From: Coccinella septempunctata
Taxonomy: Eukaryota; Arthropoda; Insecta; Coleoptera; Coccinellidae
Assembly: GCF_907165205.1 (NCBI RefSeq)
Contig: NC_058190.1
Coordinates: 6,022,001-6,086,000 of the forward strand
Length of the DNA: 64,000 nt
Direction: 5' to 3'
Under the pieces are notes generated by a model that made no database searches, had not been told where the DNA came from, and saw nothing but the letters and a program-made list of their open reading frames with translations. The translations under genes were made by a program, and so were the position numbers. Below are positions 31,781 to 44,085 of the stretch, piece after piece. How positions within the stretch are numbered: position 1 is the first letter of the stretch; each line of letters begins with the position of its first letter.

Positions 31781-34700
31781 ATGAGATTATTTCAGGTATT
31801 GAACAATTGTGGTAAAAGTGTAGGTTATAGGTGGCTATATGTTCTGTAGGGCAAACGATATTATATCAATCTGCCATAGCCTGTTAAATAAATATTTTCA
31901 TCCACCATCGACGAATAAATGCCGAGAATTATGATATTTATAAATCATTTGTGAACATCGAGGTGAACATTGAACCATTATTCCGTAATTTTCTATCAAA
32001 TATTTCTTAATAATTTCATATAAACTCAGACAGGAGGCTCTGAACATAGATATACCTTTTGCTATACATAGCAATATTGAAATGTTGAAGTATATTTCAG
32101 AAAAAAAATTTCACAACAGTGCATGAAGCATCAATGAACTATTCGAAATCAATGAGCGACACCCAAATATTGTCTTCTTACATTCCGAATCGACTTACAA
32201 CGGGTTTCATAAAAATTTGATTGCCCGATCATCGATTTGGCAATCACTCGATTTCAAAAATGAAATCACTAACACTTTTTCATTCCTACATATATTGGAG
32301 AAGTAGCAATTGAGAATCATTGCATGGACGTATATAGATCATAATTTGACGCCAGAATGGTATTTCGAATTCTCATGACTGAATTATTGACTGAAAACAA
32401 ATTGACGTTTATCCGTCAATCAAGCGTTGATTCCCTGAACGAGCTTTATGAAACCCGGGGTTAGTTTGATAAACGACAGGCTTTATCCAACTTCACGTTA
32501 AAGTTAGATGCTAATCATCACGACCATTCAACAAGCCTGAGATAAATACTTGGGAAATCTCAACTATCTTATAACAATTCGGTCGACTGGTCCACTCAAG
32601 GCGCCCAACATGCAACATCCGAATAGAAGCACCTCGAGGAAGTTTGTTATGTTAGGATTCATCAATCAATTACAATAATTTTTTATTGAAAACCCCTGAC
32701 GTGTTTCATCAAAAGGGTTTCAGATAAACTTTCAAAGATTGAATTGAGTTAACATCCAAACAATATAGTCTCATATTTGAAAATTCATAACTAGGATTTA
32801 AAACCGACAAATAAAATGAAATTCATAGTATTGATATATAGGGTGATCGATCTAGATAGTCCACTAGGAATTTTGTGGAAAAATGGAATTGGCAAAGAAT
32901 TATACGAAAACCTCTATAATTACTCGACCTGTTATTGTTGGAGTCTTCATTGTACAGGGTATTATTGGTAGGATAGTCAAGTTCAATGAATCAAACCGAT
33001 AATCAAACTTACGAAAACGAATTCAAATGGGAATCCATACTTGATACTTCTCATATCGATTCTACTCGAAAAATTGTTTCAAGTGTCTGGAACATCTCGT
33101 TTACTCAAAGAGAATAGATTTTAAATTTTTCATTGAACAAGTTCACCAGTTTGGAATAAATTTGATATGTGTAAATTAAATTTTCACGTTCTATGGTTTC
33201 TGATCGATTCAGAATTTTTATAATATTTTTTTGAGAAATTCATACCACTGTCTACGTTTTCTGTTTACAGAAATATTTGAAGATGTCTGCTGTTTTCAGA
33301 ATTTCATAACAAAACTGATTGATTCTTATTTTTTTTTTTTAGCTTTTATTACTGAAGATAAATAATATAGGTTGTAATTTGAGAATCTTGAGTTCTGATG
33401 AATTATATGAGTCCGAGTATGAGTCCAACTTGTTTTTGGTATAACTGGAATATGAAGAAGTGTGAAAATATGATAATTCACATTGTCGAAAACCCCAACG
33501 TGGAAATTTTCACCTCAAAAACATGATAAATAATTATATCATCAATTAGACACAAACTTCCAATAGACCATCGCTTTGAATCACTCTGTAGAGTGATTCT
33601 TTTGTCAAAAACTCAATCTGAGGAAATTATTATGGTTATACCCTAATTTTCTAATGACACTGAGTATGCATTCTCGATCTTACACGACCTATTTGGTAAA
33701 TTTTTCAATTAGTTTCAGACAAAAAGTGTCTATATTTTTTCATCTGCCTCCAACTAAAACCAGAGAAAGAAATATCTGAATTGTTCAATTTTGTTGAAAA
33801 TGCAGAAACTCTGTCGCGAACTCGTGACAATCAAAAGAGAGATTTGTTAATCGATTCAGCCAATCATTCTTCTGTGTCGGCTCTTTCAACAAATTCACTT
33901 GAATTTCCCTCAAAGTCAAAGGTCAGGTAATTAGATATAAATGGAAGAATCCTCGGAACAATAAACCGATTCTTTCATGTGTCAATCCAAGGAGTTCACT
34001 CTCTACATTGAAGGAAGTTTATTATACAACTTCCTCTATGTAACATCTTATGGGCGGAAAAATAAAAGGGTTCATTATGATAATTTCATTGATGAGTTTT
34101 TTAATCGATACTTTGGGTGACGTAGAAAGAATGGTCAGTTATAGTCAGTTTTCTAATGATGAGTATGAATACGGTTAATTCAATTTTGTGGTATAAGTAT
34201 GTTGTGGGTGCGCATGATTCATGTTGGAAAATATAGTTTCTATTTACACCACGTTTTCTATTGGTGATTGAGAAACAGCATTCATGCTAGTACCTACTGT
34301 AATTCTACAGAGACACCCATTTTACAAGATTCACTGCAATAACTTCTTGGTAAGAACCAATGTTTCAAATGAAAATTTTTTAGTCTTCGGAGGACATCGA
34401 ATGAAAACATTTAATTTGACCTTGGAGTTAGATTTCAAGAATAAGTAGATTTTTTGAATAGGAAATATACATTTTCCCGAGCATTTTCCTTTGCAAAATT
34501 TGATTATTTATGAAAAACTAGGAACGTCTACGTTTTGGCCATAAAATTACGTGCTATGGAGATATGAAGCAATATTCTACTGAAATTTGAGCCGCGTCCA
34601 ACATTAAAACTACTTCAACCTGTCTGAACTGTATGGAATTGTCAAAGTTGAGTTCAGCTTGAACTAGAATTGCACATTTGTGCAGAGGAAACTTTCATTT

Positions 34701-34797
34701 GCAACATTTTTTATCCATGCTCTTGCCAAGGAGTTATTGCAGTGGTTCTTTTGAAATGGCTCTCGCTTTAAAATTACAGTTGGTATGTACAGAGTGT
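31781..34797. other. Long low-feature stretch with small TE scraps
   Basis: 32297-32345 matches the THAP element arm (AGTAGCAATTGAGAATC). 33366-33591 is a diverged copy of the TCATTGTCGAAAACTC family ending GAATCACTCTGTA. TATAGGGTGATCGATC near 32839 is a stray end. Nothing else recognised. Confidence 0.45.
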
Positions 34798-36283
34798 TAA
34801 AGTGCTCCTTTACCTTATTGTGGAAACTGAAGAAGCTAGAAAAAAAAGTTAAATACAAAACTTGTTTGTAATCGATTGAACCTTTATTTTTTATAACACA
34901 CCTTAATACAGGGTGTTCCGTTTTTTCCCTGTTGGTATCAACTTTCTTATTTTAAATGGAACATCCTGTATATTATTGGATTTTTGAATTCCTTGCCAAA
35001 TTTAAAGGTAACTTTGGTTCAGCAACCGTAGTTCTATATAGCACCGATTCTGAGATATACGACTTTTTCGTAAAATTTTGGCAGCTGTAGGTGCTCACTA
35101 AAATAGCTGATACTAGTTTTGTAATAAATATATCCAAACCAAATTTTGCCTAGTTCTTGTCAACATATTGGATCATACGTTACATCTCTATTTTTAGCAT
35201 TCAATGATATACTGGGTCTCTAAAAATTAGAGTTAAAAATTCAAATAGAAGTTCAATCAAAACTTAATTTTTTCAAATGGCAACCTATATTTTTTTCTTG
35301 TTTATTATGTAGAGCAGGTTGAAATGAGCAAAAAATGTATTTAAACTTTTTCTGTAATGTGAATAGTTTCAGAAATATGGACGAAAAAGTGTATTTTCCC
35401 GTAAGATCCAACGATAATTATTAATTAGTGTCGCTACTATTTAGTTGGCTTCGATTTTTTTGATGAATTTAATTAACTAGATTGACTAATGAAAGACAAA
35501 AAGACTCTTTCACTGATAATCAGTACTCGCTCCCAATAAAATTGAATTATTTCAATTTTAAAGGGAGACTCAACGAATAGATACATTTTTCTCTAAATAA
35601 TCAAGTAGTTGTCTGACAACACAAAAAAAAACTCAAATATACATAATTAGATAAGTGCTAGTTTCCATAGTTACCATATTCAATCAGCATAATTAATTAA
35701 TTATTATATAATTGGTTCTTAAGTGAAAATGCATCTTTTCCGTCCATATTTCTGAAACTTTTCACATTACAGAAAAAGTTTAAATACATTTTTTGCTCTT
35801 TTAACCTGCTTCACACGATGAACAAGAAAAACATATAGGTTACCATTTGAAAAAATTAAGTTCTGATTGAACTTCTATTTGAATTTTTAACTTTAATTTT
35901 CGAAAACCCTGTATATCAGATCGCTGAAAATAGAGACGTAACGTATGATCCAATATGTTGACAAGAGCTAGGCAAAATTTGGTTTTGATACATTCATTAG
36001 AAAACTAGTATCAGCTATTTTAGTGAGCACCTACAGCTGCCAAAATTTTAGGAAAAAGTAGTATACCTCAGCAATTAAAAAATGCAAATGGAACACGGTG
36101 TTCCATTTAAAATAAGAAAGTTGATACCAACAGGGAAAAAACGGAGCACCCTGTATTAAGTTGGGTTATAAAAAATAAAAGTTCTATCGATTACAGACAA
36201 TAAGTTTCGTATTTAACTTTTTCTTCTAGCTTCCTTAATTTCCCCAATAAGGTATAGGGACACTTCAACTCGGACACCCTGTA
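34798..36283. repeat. Giant hairpin: 1.5-kb palindrome with ~600-bp arms
   Basis: The left arm 34798-~35428 and right arm ~35685-36283 are reverse complements throughout at high identity, around a ~255-bp centre. The outer ends are TACAGAGTGTTAAAGTG and GGACACCCTGTA. A second pair, TACAGGGTGTTCCGTTTT and AACGGAGCACCCTGTA, lies ~115 bp inside. A third, weaker pair, ATACTGGGTC and ACCCTGTATATC, sits still deeper near 35209 and 35908. No transposase remains. Confidence 0.85.
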
Positions 36284-37043
36284 GTAACAATAGAAACAAT
36301 ATTTTCCAATGACTTATTTCAGTGGGTATTTTAAAATTAAAATGAATCAGTTCAAGACATCAACAGAACATACATATTTGATGCCCAAAGAAGTTTTGAT
36401 GCCAAACATCGAAGCTAGGGCTAATCGTATTTCATCGCTATAGCCAGTATGAGTAGATATTTGAGTTTTTGAGCTCTTCATAACGCCTTATTCAAATAAA
36501 AACTTTGGGTTTGATTATGATAGTGAATGACGAATAAAACATAAAATATAGAGTTAAAGTAAAAAGAGCACTGATATCGAATTAAAAGAAACTTTGGAAG
36601 TTTTCAAAGTTGAACAAAATAAAAATAAAAAATATTCATGTTGCCTCTGATGAATATTATTTTTGAAATATCTAGATTGAATTACTGAAATACTCAGAAC
36701 ATTTTTATATGAATAATTGTGAGCACGAAAACATAATAACTCTATTCATTCAAGATTCGTATTTTTTACGTATGAAAATTATGAACTTCGGTCCAAATTT
36801 TCAACCAAGATTGTTTGGTTTCTTGTTCGGATTCTTGTGATCTGACTCAACGAAAGAAATGCTTTTCGCACGTTGGGAGAAATGTGCTAGTATTTTTTTT
36901 CCTAAAAAGTGTCTTTTCAAACAAAATTATGACATTTAGGTTAATGTCATTGTTTGAATTTTGAATAAGTAATTCAAAGAAAGACATACGTTCATTCACT
37001 GAACATCAATCTACAAAATTCCATAGCATACTTGAACGCGCGT
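36284..37043. other. AT-rich spacer
   Basis: No motif or repeat end seen. Confidence 0.35.
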
Positions 37044-37078
37044 TATATCACAATACTGAATTCGGACTGATTTCAGTC
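37044..37078 (+). promoter_or_regulatory. TATA box and TCAGTC initiator
   Basis: TATAT at 37044-37048 and the arthropod initiator TCAGTC at 37073-37078 are spaced so that the initiator A (37075) lies 31 bases after the TATA start, the canonical distance. They precede an ATG at 37133. Confidence 0.5.
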
Positions 37079-37132
37079 AAAGAATTATGTGAAAGACACC
37101 TCATAATTTTCACAGTAGTTTGGCCTCCTGAA

Positions 37133-37426
37133 ATGTTTCGCATCAGTTACAAATATAGACCTCTTTTTCAAGTCTGTATATCTATTTTATTTATATCGTA
37201 TATAGGTAACGGTACCCGATCTAGCGAAAAATCGTATGGTAATGTGTTAAGTGATCCCATTCCATATCCGATTTTTACGACCCCCAACCTGGGTCAACCG
37301 TTCGGCAGTAAACTATTCGCAAATATAAAATCCCTGTGCTTCCTGCAGACACAAATAAATCTTTATTACCGCTGTCGATTCCATTTGAACATTCCGTTCG
37401 GATTTTTCAACCTGAATTATCCGTGA
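37133..37426 (+). CDS. Possible small secreted protein, 97 residues, unknown function
   Basis: I do not recognise the family. The N-terminus MFRISYKYRPLFQVCISILF followed by ISYIGNGTRSSE has a basic n-region and a ~14-residue hydrophobic core, like a signal peptide with cleavage near residue 26-28. The mature part begins KSYGNVLSDPIPYPIFTTPN and is rich in Pro, Phe, Asn and Tyr, with two Cys (in SLCFLQ and YYRCRF), ending FGFFNLNYP. It is a single uninterrupted frame with a well-placed TATA/initiator pair and a 58-base leader. It is not covered by any repeat family seen elsewhere in the window. Against it: no nearby polyadenylation signal after the stop was found, and length alone does not exclude chance. 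It could be an exon of a larger gene. Confidence 0.4.
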   Translation: MFRISYKYRPLFQVCISILFISYIGNGTRSSEKSYGNVLSDPIPYPIFTTPNLGQPFGSKLFANIKSLCFLQTQINLYYRCRFHLNIPFGFFNLNYP

Positions 37427-38813
37427 AAATGTAAACCCACATCATAGAATAGCGATGAATGATAACACATATATCACTTGCTTCTGAAGGGATTCATTTC
37501 AGGGAAAGGACCACGATTGTTTTATGGTTGTGGTTTCATAGCACTCATTTGGAAAGTTCATAAGTGTCCCCTGCCTTTTGTTCTTTCTTTCTAGCAGCGG
37601 TGGTTTTATTGGGATCTATTGTTTCATCCTTATAAATTAAGGATTCTCTGAATTTCATGTTTTCGGAAACGACACAGGAAATGAACAGAATTGTTCTCTA
37701 ATTCTTTGATTCGATACATATACATGATGTTTCAAATTCGACGTAGTGGAAGAAGTTTCTGGATCCTGAATAAGTATTTTTATTTTTTTTTTTATGATTT
37801 TGCCTGCTTTGGTTTCTTTTAATTGAGGATTCTCTGAATTTTATTTTTTTCGGAGGAATTAACAGAATCGTTCTCTAATTCGTTGATTCGATACATATAC
37901 ATGGTGATTTAAAAAATTCTATCGGATTGAGTGGTAGCTCTGTAACTGTAGGAGGTTGAGAAAATGGATGACACATTTTCGACCTCGATCTTCAAAAGAT
38001 TGATAGTAGGAGGAGCCAAAACAGTATTTTTTTTTACTCTTTGAATAATTGGTCCTGTATTGCGTGAAGTTTAAGTTATATCAAAAAACAAATGTAACAT
38101 TACAGAGTCACCCTTTTATGTAGAATTCAGTGGCGTAGTCGAAGATATTTTTCAGTCCGCCACAGTCCAAACAGTTTTATTATCGTATCGATCGGGAGAT
38201 CTAAGTATACGTAAGTGTACCTACCCGGTGAAGGAGAAAACCGAAAGAGAAACACTCTGTCGGCATCTTCCTGTGTTGGATCATTTCAAAGAGTCCACAG
38301 AAAAAAACAATAAAATTCGATGTTCTGATAATTAATTTGATATTTCATGAATTTTATCAGCAAATCATGAACTGTCAAAATTCACAGAATAATCGAGCAG
38401 TACAAAATGGTTTTTCTTTGATGACTCTAAAAGTTTCCATTTGAGGTATAGGATTCATTAAGGCTTGCTTTCATTCAAAATCGGCTGAAATAATGAAAAT
38501 TAATTGTTGTATCTTATCATATACATCCTGTACATTTTAGGTCCTTATATTAAACAACGTTATAATACTATATAATGGAAAAAATAAGAATGTTAAAGAT
38601 TGTCCTAGTACTCCTAACATTGGCAAATTGGCTAGTTCGATTCAGATCGTATCACTTGGGTAATACGCGTAAAAATTAATTCTTATTATTGTGTTGATTG
38701 CCTATAGGCGTTTTCTGTCATTCATTAATCAAAGGATTTTGTTGAAAAAACCTCCTCAGTAAAAATATTCCAAAATGTGTGACCCTGATCAGCTACCCTA
38801 CGATGCAAAGATA
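37427..38813. other. Spacer with partial direct duplication
   Basis: ATTCTCTGAATTT and TCTAATTC(T/G)TTGATTCGATA with ACATATACATG occur twice (about 37644-37725 and 37828-37902), a diverged duplication. No gene seen. Confidence 0.4.
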
Positions 38814-39260
38814 TACTGGGTGTGCCATTTGAAAGTAGAATGTATTCAGCATACATCTGTAGTAAGCCAGCGGAGCATGCAAATATTTATTTATTGTATT
38901 TTATCATCATATGACTTGTGCTATTATTTATTCGATGAAATTTCGATTTCAACGAAATTTGAATGGACAATTGACGGACGTTTGTCACTTCCGAGACCCT
39001 TGAAGAAGCAACAATAAAGTTGCGAAACGTCGCGTGAAGGAATGACTTAACGTCTTTTTTTTTATTCCAGTCCCACGAAAACTTGTACATATATTTGAAA
39101 ATAAGGAATACGTCAGTTTTCAATTCTGTATTAAGCTGCTTCCGGTATAACCGGAAATTCAGGCTGGAAAAAATTTTAGTGAGAGAGTTCATTGTCGGAA
39201 ACCCCAACATGCAAATTTTCAGCACAAAATTTTGATTGATTTTCCATAAACGTCTAAGAG
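38814..39260. mobile_element. 'TACTGGGTGTGCCATT' element, partial, with CGAAACGTCG core
   Basis: TACTGGGTGTGCCATTTG opens it and TCATTGTCGGAAACCCCAAC plus TTTTCCATAAACG follow, as in 28655-28829. Between them, 38995-39045 reads TTGAAGAAGCAAC, loop, GTTGCGAAACGTCG: the same core layout as the palindromes. The right terminus is not clear. Confidence 0.45.
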
Positions 39261-40944
39261 GTCATCACATTTAATTTCCTCGTGTACTTTTATAAATTCT
39301 TGCTAATAAAATCATTTATACTGGGGATTCTGTTTTCTATACCACTCAGTATGTGTTCATCAACTCGTCCAACTCAATCAGCTGTGACCATTTTCGTCTC
39401 AAAATAAGGAATTAATTAGCAAAATCATGAAGCTTTCTATTTTAAAAATAAACGAGCAAAAAACTTAGTTTTTGTCTGAAAGTTTTTGGTCATCTGAAAA
39501 AACCTATTTTCACTGTTTTTGAATAGCTGTTTTCACTGTATTTTGATAGTTAATTTTACTGAATTTCGAAAGTTATTTTCACTGTATTTTGATAGTAACT
39601 TTTTCTCAGTTTTTTCGTTGCACCTACATCAGAAGTTCTCCTTGACTCCTCGTGAATTCTTTCAACGTGGAAATACGAGAACAAATCGGGAAATGTACTG
39701 AAAAATTATTAACTTCAAGATTCTCCCTTGGATAATGTTTTTGTCGCAATGGTCAATATTACAAATCATAATATAGGAGGTCACATAATCGTTGTTCGAG
39801 CTGACAATCTTGAACACGTGGAAACTAAATTTTTTCTAAAAATAAAACCTTTTTATAGCCATAGGGGTTAAGGAGATCTACGTTTAAAATGCAGTACTTA
39901 TGGAAGTAACGCCATTTCCTAAAATGGATATTCTCTGAGGTATTCAGAAGAAACAATTTTTCTTATCACATTTCGAATTTTTCATCAGAAATTACAGTGA
40001 ATCCTTTCATCATTAGTGATTTAACGATTACTTAGGAACTTACCTGAAGGCATGATCGTAAGTGAGGAATGTCTAAGGGACAGGTATCATGTTTCATCTC
40101 TCCACCGAATGTGGGAACAACCCTTCTGTTCTAATAATCGTGATTTGTTAGTTATTCGACTAAATTACTAGGACTTCCGTCTTATTTACCTGAGGTTCTG
40201 CCTGTAGACATAGGAGTAAGAATAGTTCTGTCAGGTCCTATTTCCTGATAAGCCGATTAATTTTGATTTTTTGAAGCAGTAGAATATGGTTTCAACGAGA
40301 CAGTATTTTAGTGAATAAAATGATATGTGAAGTAATTATGATTAGTTCGGGTAAATTAATTTTGAGAAGTCCTATTTCACTCACATTGCATCCAAAACTA
40401 CCCCTCTTAATTTTCTTCCATAATTTTCATTTGAACATTTCTTATCGAGCATGAAACAAAATGATAAAAACTTGATAATAACATACAGGGAGTGGATAAA
40501 TAGTTGGTAATTTTCTTTGAGCAGTTCTGCTAAGATAGAGCTTCCTAATAATGACACCTAAGAATGAAATTGTGCGAACATTCTATGGGAGCAAAAGACA
40601 ATCAGAATTTTTTTTTTTTTGGTTAACACATAGATTGGAGTAGGTACTGAAGAATATTTAGATTTCCATAAATGAAAAGTCATAAGTCCTGAGAGAAGGT
40701 ACTCTAATAATAACAACGATAATGTATTATACTATTGAAATTCTTAATTCAGAAGTGCACTTCAGACCAGTTTCTGAGTTATTTGGCGTCATCAGTACCG
40801 CATAACACAAGTAGATGATGACAACCAAAATCAATTTACTTTCAACGCCAGAAAAAAACATCTGAGTTTTCAGAAAAGAGATGTGACATCTGGGGGAGAG
40901 ATGACTACACTTCTTTCAAACATTTACTTCAAAAATAGATCTCT
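39261..40944. other. AT-rich stretch
   Basis: TTTTCACTGTATTTTGATAG is nearly repeated at about 39530 and 39576, and TACAGGGAGTGGATAAATAG near 40484 is a stray element end. No gene recognised. Confidence 0.35.
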
Positions 40945-41874
40945 ATACTCCATTCACTTTTATTTTAGCAATGAAAATTTGACACATTCCACTCTGTATA
41001 GTAAGAAAATGTGAGGTTATGACGCGTGTCAAAACATTTTTCGGTTTTGTTAGCGCTATGTTGTCCAGTCTATGTGAAAGTCTCAGTAATTACGGATTTT
41101 ATTAACAATGTCGAATCTCTTCGGAAAATATTAAGTCCAATATATGTGATATGGTATGAAGGCATACCGTATCTAGTTATTTGCATGGAAAATACAAGAG
41201 ATCAGTTTTCAAATATATTTATTCTTGCTATGGAAGAAAATTGAATTATTGACACATAATATGTATTAATAATAATATGCAATAGCGTGAGGGGAGTTTA
41301 TGTTGGTCATCTTCTTTGGCTAAAGATTGAAGACGTTACATCAGTTGTAGAATTTGAAAAAATCAACGCGAAGATGGAATGTATCTGATGCAGTGGTAGG
41401 GAATGGGTATCTTTCGAAGGAATTAATGTACTTTGATATAATATCATATATTTATTGATTCCGTAAGATATTGGTATAGGACAAATCAAATGAAAAATAG
41501 AAAAATTAATTTTCCGGAACTTATTCTACGATGACATTCATCGAAAATCCTGTAGTAACTTTTCGCATTCGTTCAACCTAAAATAAAATTCTTAAATGCC
41601 ACCACTTTTTTAGGTCTCATAATAAAACGAAATTCTTTGTCATCTTCTTCATTCATAATCTTTCAGATTGTGGAAACATTCAGCTACAATATAAGTCGCG
41701 TTCAGATTCAGATGAAACATGTAAATTCACTTACATTGTGTTCGCTATCGTCTGATAAATTATTTATATGTTAAAATATCAGGATTACCTACTATTTGAA
41801 TGAGCGAACCTGAATTCTGAATAGCTCTTTCTGTCATCTCTCTTTTTCAATCACTTTCGGCATTTTTGTAATAT

Positions 41875-42659
41875 TAAGGCCCGTTTGCACAAATAACCCT
41901 TAAAACGATTACTTAACTAAGTGTCGTTTAAAGTTAATGGGCGCTTAATTTTATATGAAAATTTCTAACGGCATGCAGCCAGTTAAAAATTTTCATATTA
42001 TTATAATTCAGACATTCAATATTGAATTCATTCAATTTTCAAAATCCATCAAAAATGGGAAGTTCTGCAGCCAGTTCAAAAAATTATTCTAGGTTAGAAT
42101 CTTGCCCTCAAATATTTAAGTGGTCATTGCAGGAGCGCTTGAATTTAAGGTAAGCTTTAGCCATTTAAATGTCACTTAATAGTTGGTGCAACGTAATTTA
42201 ACACGTTGACAGTCCCATGAATCACATATGATACATAAAAATTTTCGCCAGGAGTTCATGAGTCGTATGTGATTCATTGATTCATTTAACGTTCAAGATA
42301 AATATGGTTACTTTTCATGAACGCTGCAGTGTGATCGGTTCATATGGGCTGAACGTCTTGTAGAAATATGTATTGATAACCTAAATCATAATTAATCATA
42401 CGTGATTCAAGAAACGTCAGCATCAAGCCTTCCATTGGACTTGAAGATTTTGAACAAGAATACTTCCTTGAATGGCTGCAGAATTAATTTTTTCATAGAA
42501 TATATATTTTATCACTCAAAAGTAACCATTCTCTTTGGATAAATGTGTTGGACGTGGGGGGTGAAAAAAAAATTAGAATGGGGACAGTCAACGTGTTAAG
42601 TTAAGAGTTAATTTTAAGGGACACTTAACACAAAGTATGTTTGGTGCAAACAGGTCTAA
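41875..42659. mobile_element. PIF/Harbinger-like element, TAA TSD
   Basis: The element proper is 41878-42656. GGCCCGTTTGCAC at the left faces GTGCAAACAGGTC at the right; TAA is duplicated at 41875-41877 and 42657-42659. Subterminal CTTAA-rich blocks are inverted. No transposase. It contains a piggyBac-like insertion. Confidence 0.8.
42198..42599. mobile_element. piggyBac-like MITE, TTAA TSD
   Basis: The element proper is 42202-42595 (394 bp). The ends CACGTTGACAGTCCC and GGGACAGTCAACGTG are perfect complements, flanked by TTAA on both sides (42198-42201, 42596-42599), the piggyBac target. The interior has three near-copies of an AATCATAYRTGATTCA-like palindrome. Confidence 0.8.
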
Positions 42660-42793
42660 TTGGTGTTAGTTGTCGCAACGGCTTTATGACATCAACGACA
42701 TTTCATGAGTGCCAACCTTACTCCGTTCTAGTAACAAAACCTTGAGAAAATTATTTCATGGCCAACCGAGTGCTAAAATAAAAGTTAATGGAG

Positions 42794-43280
42794 TTTGCGT
42801 GCATTATTTATTTATTTTTTTGGGTGTGACGAAAGGACTCGGTTATGCAATACCTCGGAAAGTGGAAAACACCTGATTATGTGTTCATCGACATGAAATA
42901 GAGGGTGCCACTTATTATATGTCAAAAGTAAACTTTTATGTGAAATGAAGAACATTTTTTGAATTTCCACGAATTTCAATCTACACATGATATTGTGCTC
43001 GAATAGTACAAAATTCGTATTTTACAAGAAATGAAATATGATATATTCGAAACTTGAGTATAACTTGAGCACGAAATTGATTTCAAACATGCAGCCTAGA
43101 AATAATTCACATTTCATTTCATTTCACGATGCTCGATATTAAATTGCTCTTGAATCAATTTAAGAACTGAATATCCGAATAATTTTCAGCGTCGGGACTA
43201 CGAATATCATAAATTCGTCCAATGTAACTTTACGATTTGAATCTCACGTCTTCATCTTGCATGAGAGAGAAACTAGGTAT
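42794..43280. other. AT-rich spacer
   Basis: No feature seen. Confidence 0.35.
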
Positions 43281-43289
43281 ACTTTATGA

Positions 43290-43610
43290 ATGAACTTTGA
43301 CAGATTTTACATTCGTGGTCGGGACTACAACTTGACCGTTGGAATTTTTCGAGGGAAACCCTTTCTACCGACTTGGATGTTGAATCATTCCGTGAGCCAA
43401 CCTGCTCGTAGGTTCTTCGGCCTCTATCAGCGTATCGTCCGAGATCTCTTCTTCTTTCTTCGTTTTAAATCCACTCCGCCTCGCTAACAAGCGGTCTCTC
43501 CGTCGGTTGCCCTCAAGGCTAACCTTTGTCGGTGACCAAATTCTACTAGAGGCCAGTCTTCCACTTGAAGGATGATGGATCCGTCTACGAAAGAAATATG
43601 CATCCATTGA
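43290..43610. other. GC-richer block, open on both strands, unidentified
   Basis: A plus frame (43290-43487, 65 codons) and an Arg/Glu-rich minus frame (43365-43607, 80 codons) overlap. I recognise neither. Base composition differs from the surroundings, so it may be an exon or a TE coding scrap. Confidence 0.25.
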
Positions 43611-43848
43611 CTTTTTACGAGGATGCTTTGAAAATTGAAAGTGCTTCGTAGAATCTCAATTTGATTTTCAATTGAAGACCACGTCGTCTATTTTTTTGTT
43701 AACGTCTGGATCCTACCTATGATATATTTTAGAGATCTTTCGATAGAATTCAAATCTAGGATTTTAAATTAAAATTGATCTCTTTTTTTAAATTTCATTA
43801 ATGAATGGCAAAACCACAGTTCTTTACGGCCTGAGGGTTTGTTTGACT

Positions 43849-44085
43849 TATGGAGGGTAGAGAGAAGGAGAACAAATTAGTGTAACGAAAAGTGTCCGCG
43901 AAAAACTAGAAATAGGCCAGGTGGCGCTGTGAAGCACTAAACAATTGACAGTGACAAATGTGTTGGCGCCTTCTTCGAAGAAAAGATAATGGAACATCTT
44001 GATGAATATAATTTATATTTCATTGATTAATTCATGGTGAATTAATTGATGCAACTTCAGTTATTTTCAACGAAGTTAAATTTGA
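43849..44085. mobile_element. Solo end of the 31-bp-TIR P-like family
   Basis: TATGGAGGGTAGAGAGAAGG with the next few bases matches the TIR at 10925 with one substitution over ~24 bases. A GGTGGCGCTGTG block follows. No second end; it runs into the truncated element at 44086. Confidence 0.55.

Larger units (their letters stand above)
40945..42793 (-). mobile_element. TA-type element with intron-containing gene remnant, copy 1
   Basis: The ends TACTCCATTCACTTTTATTT and TAAAATAAAAGTTAATGGAG are inverted. On the minus strand MPKVIEKER is followed by a frame break, a possible intron, and sequence matching copy 2 (STIRKIVNEEDDKEF-type). Homology to 50035-51231 (inverted relative to it) runs over most of the length. 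It is interrupted at 41878-42656 by a Harbinger-like element. Superfamily is unknown; TA flanks at copy 2 suggest Tc1/mariner. Confidence 0.6.

Noticed and set aside
41026..41244. 72-codon plus-strand frame inside the TA-type element
   Set aside because: The matching part of the sister copy is not open, so the frame is not conserved.
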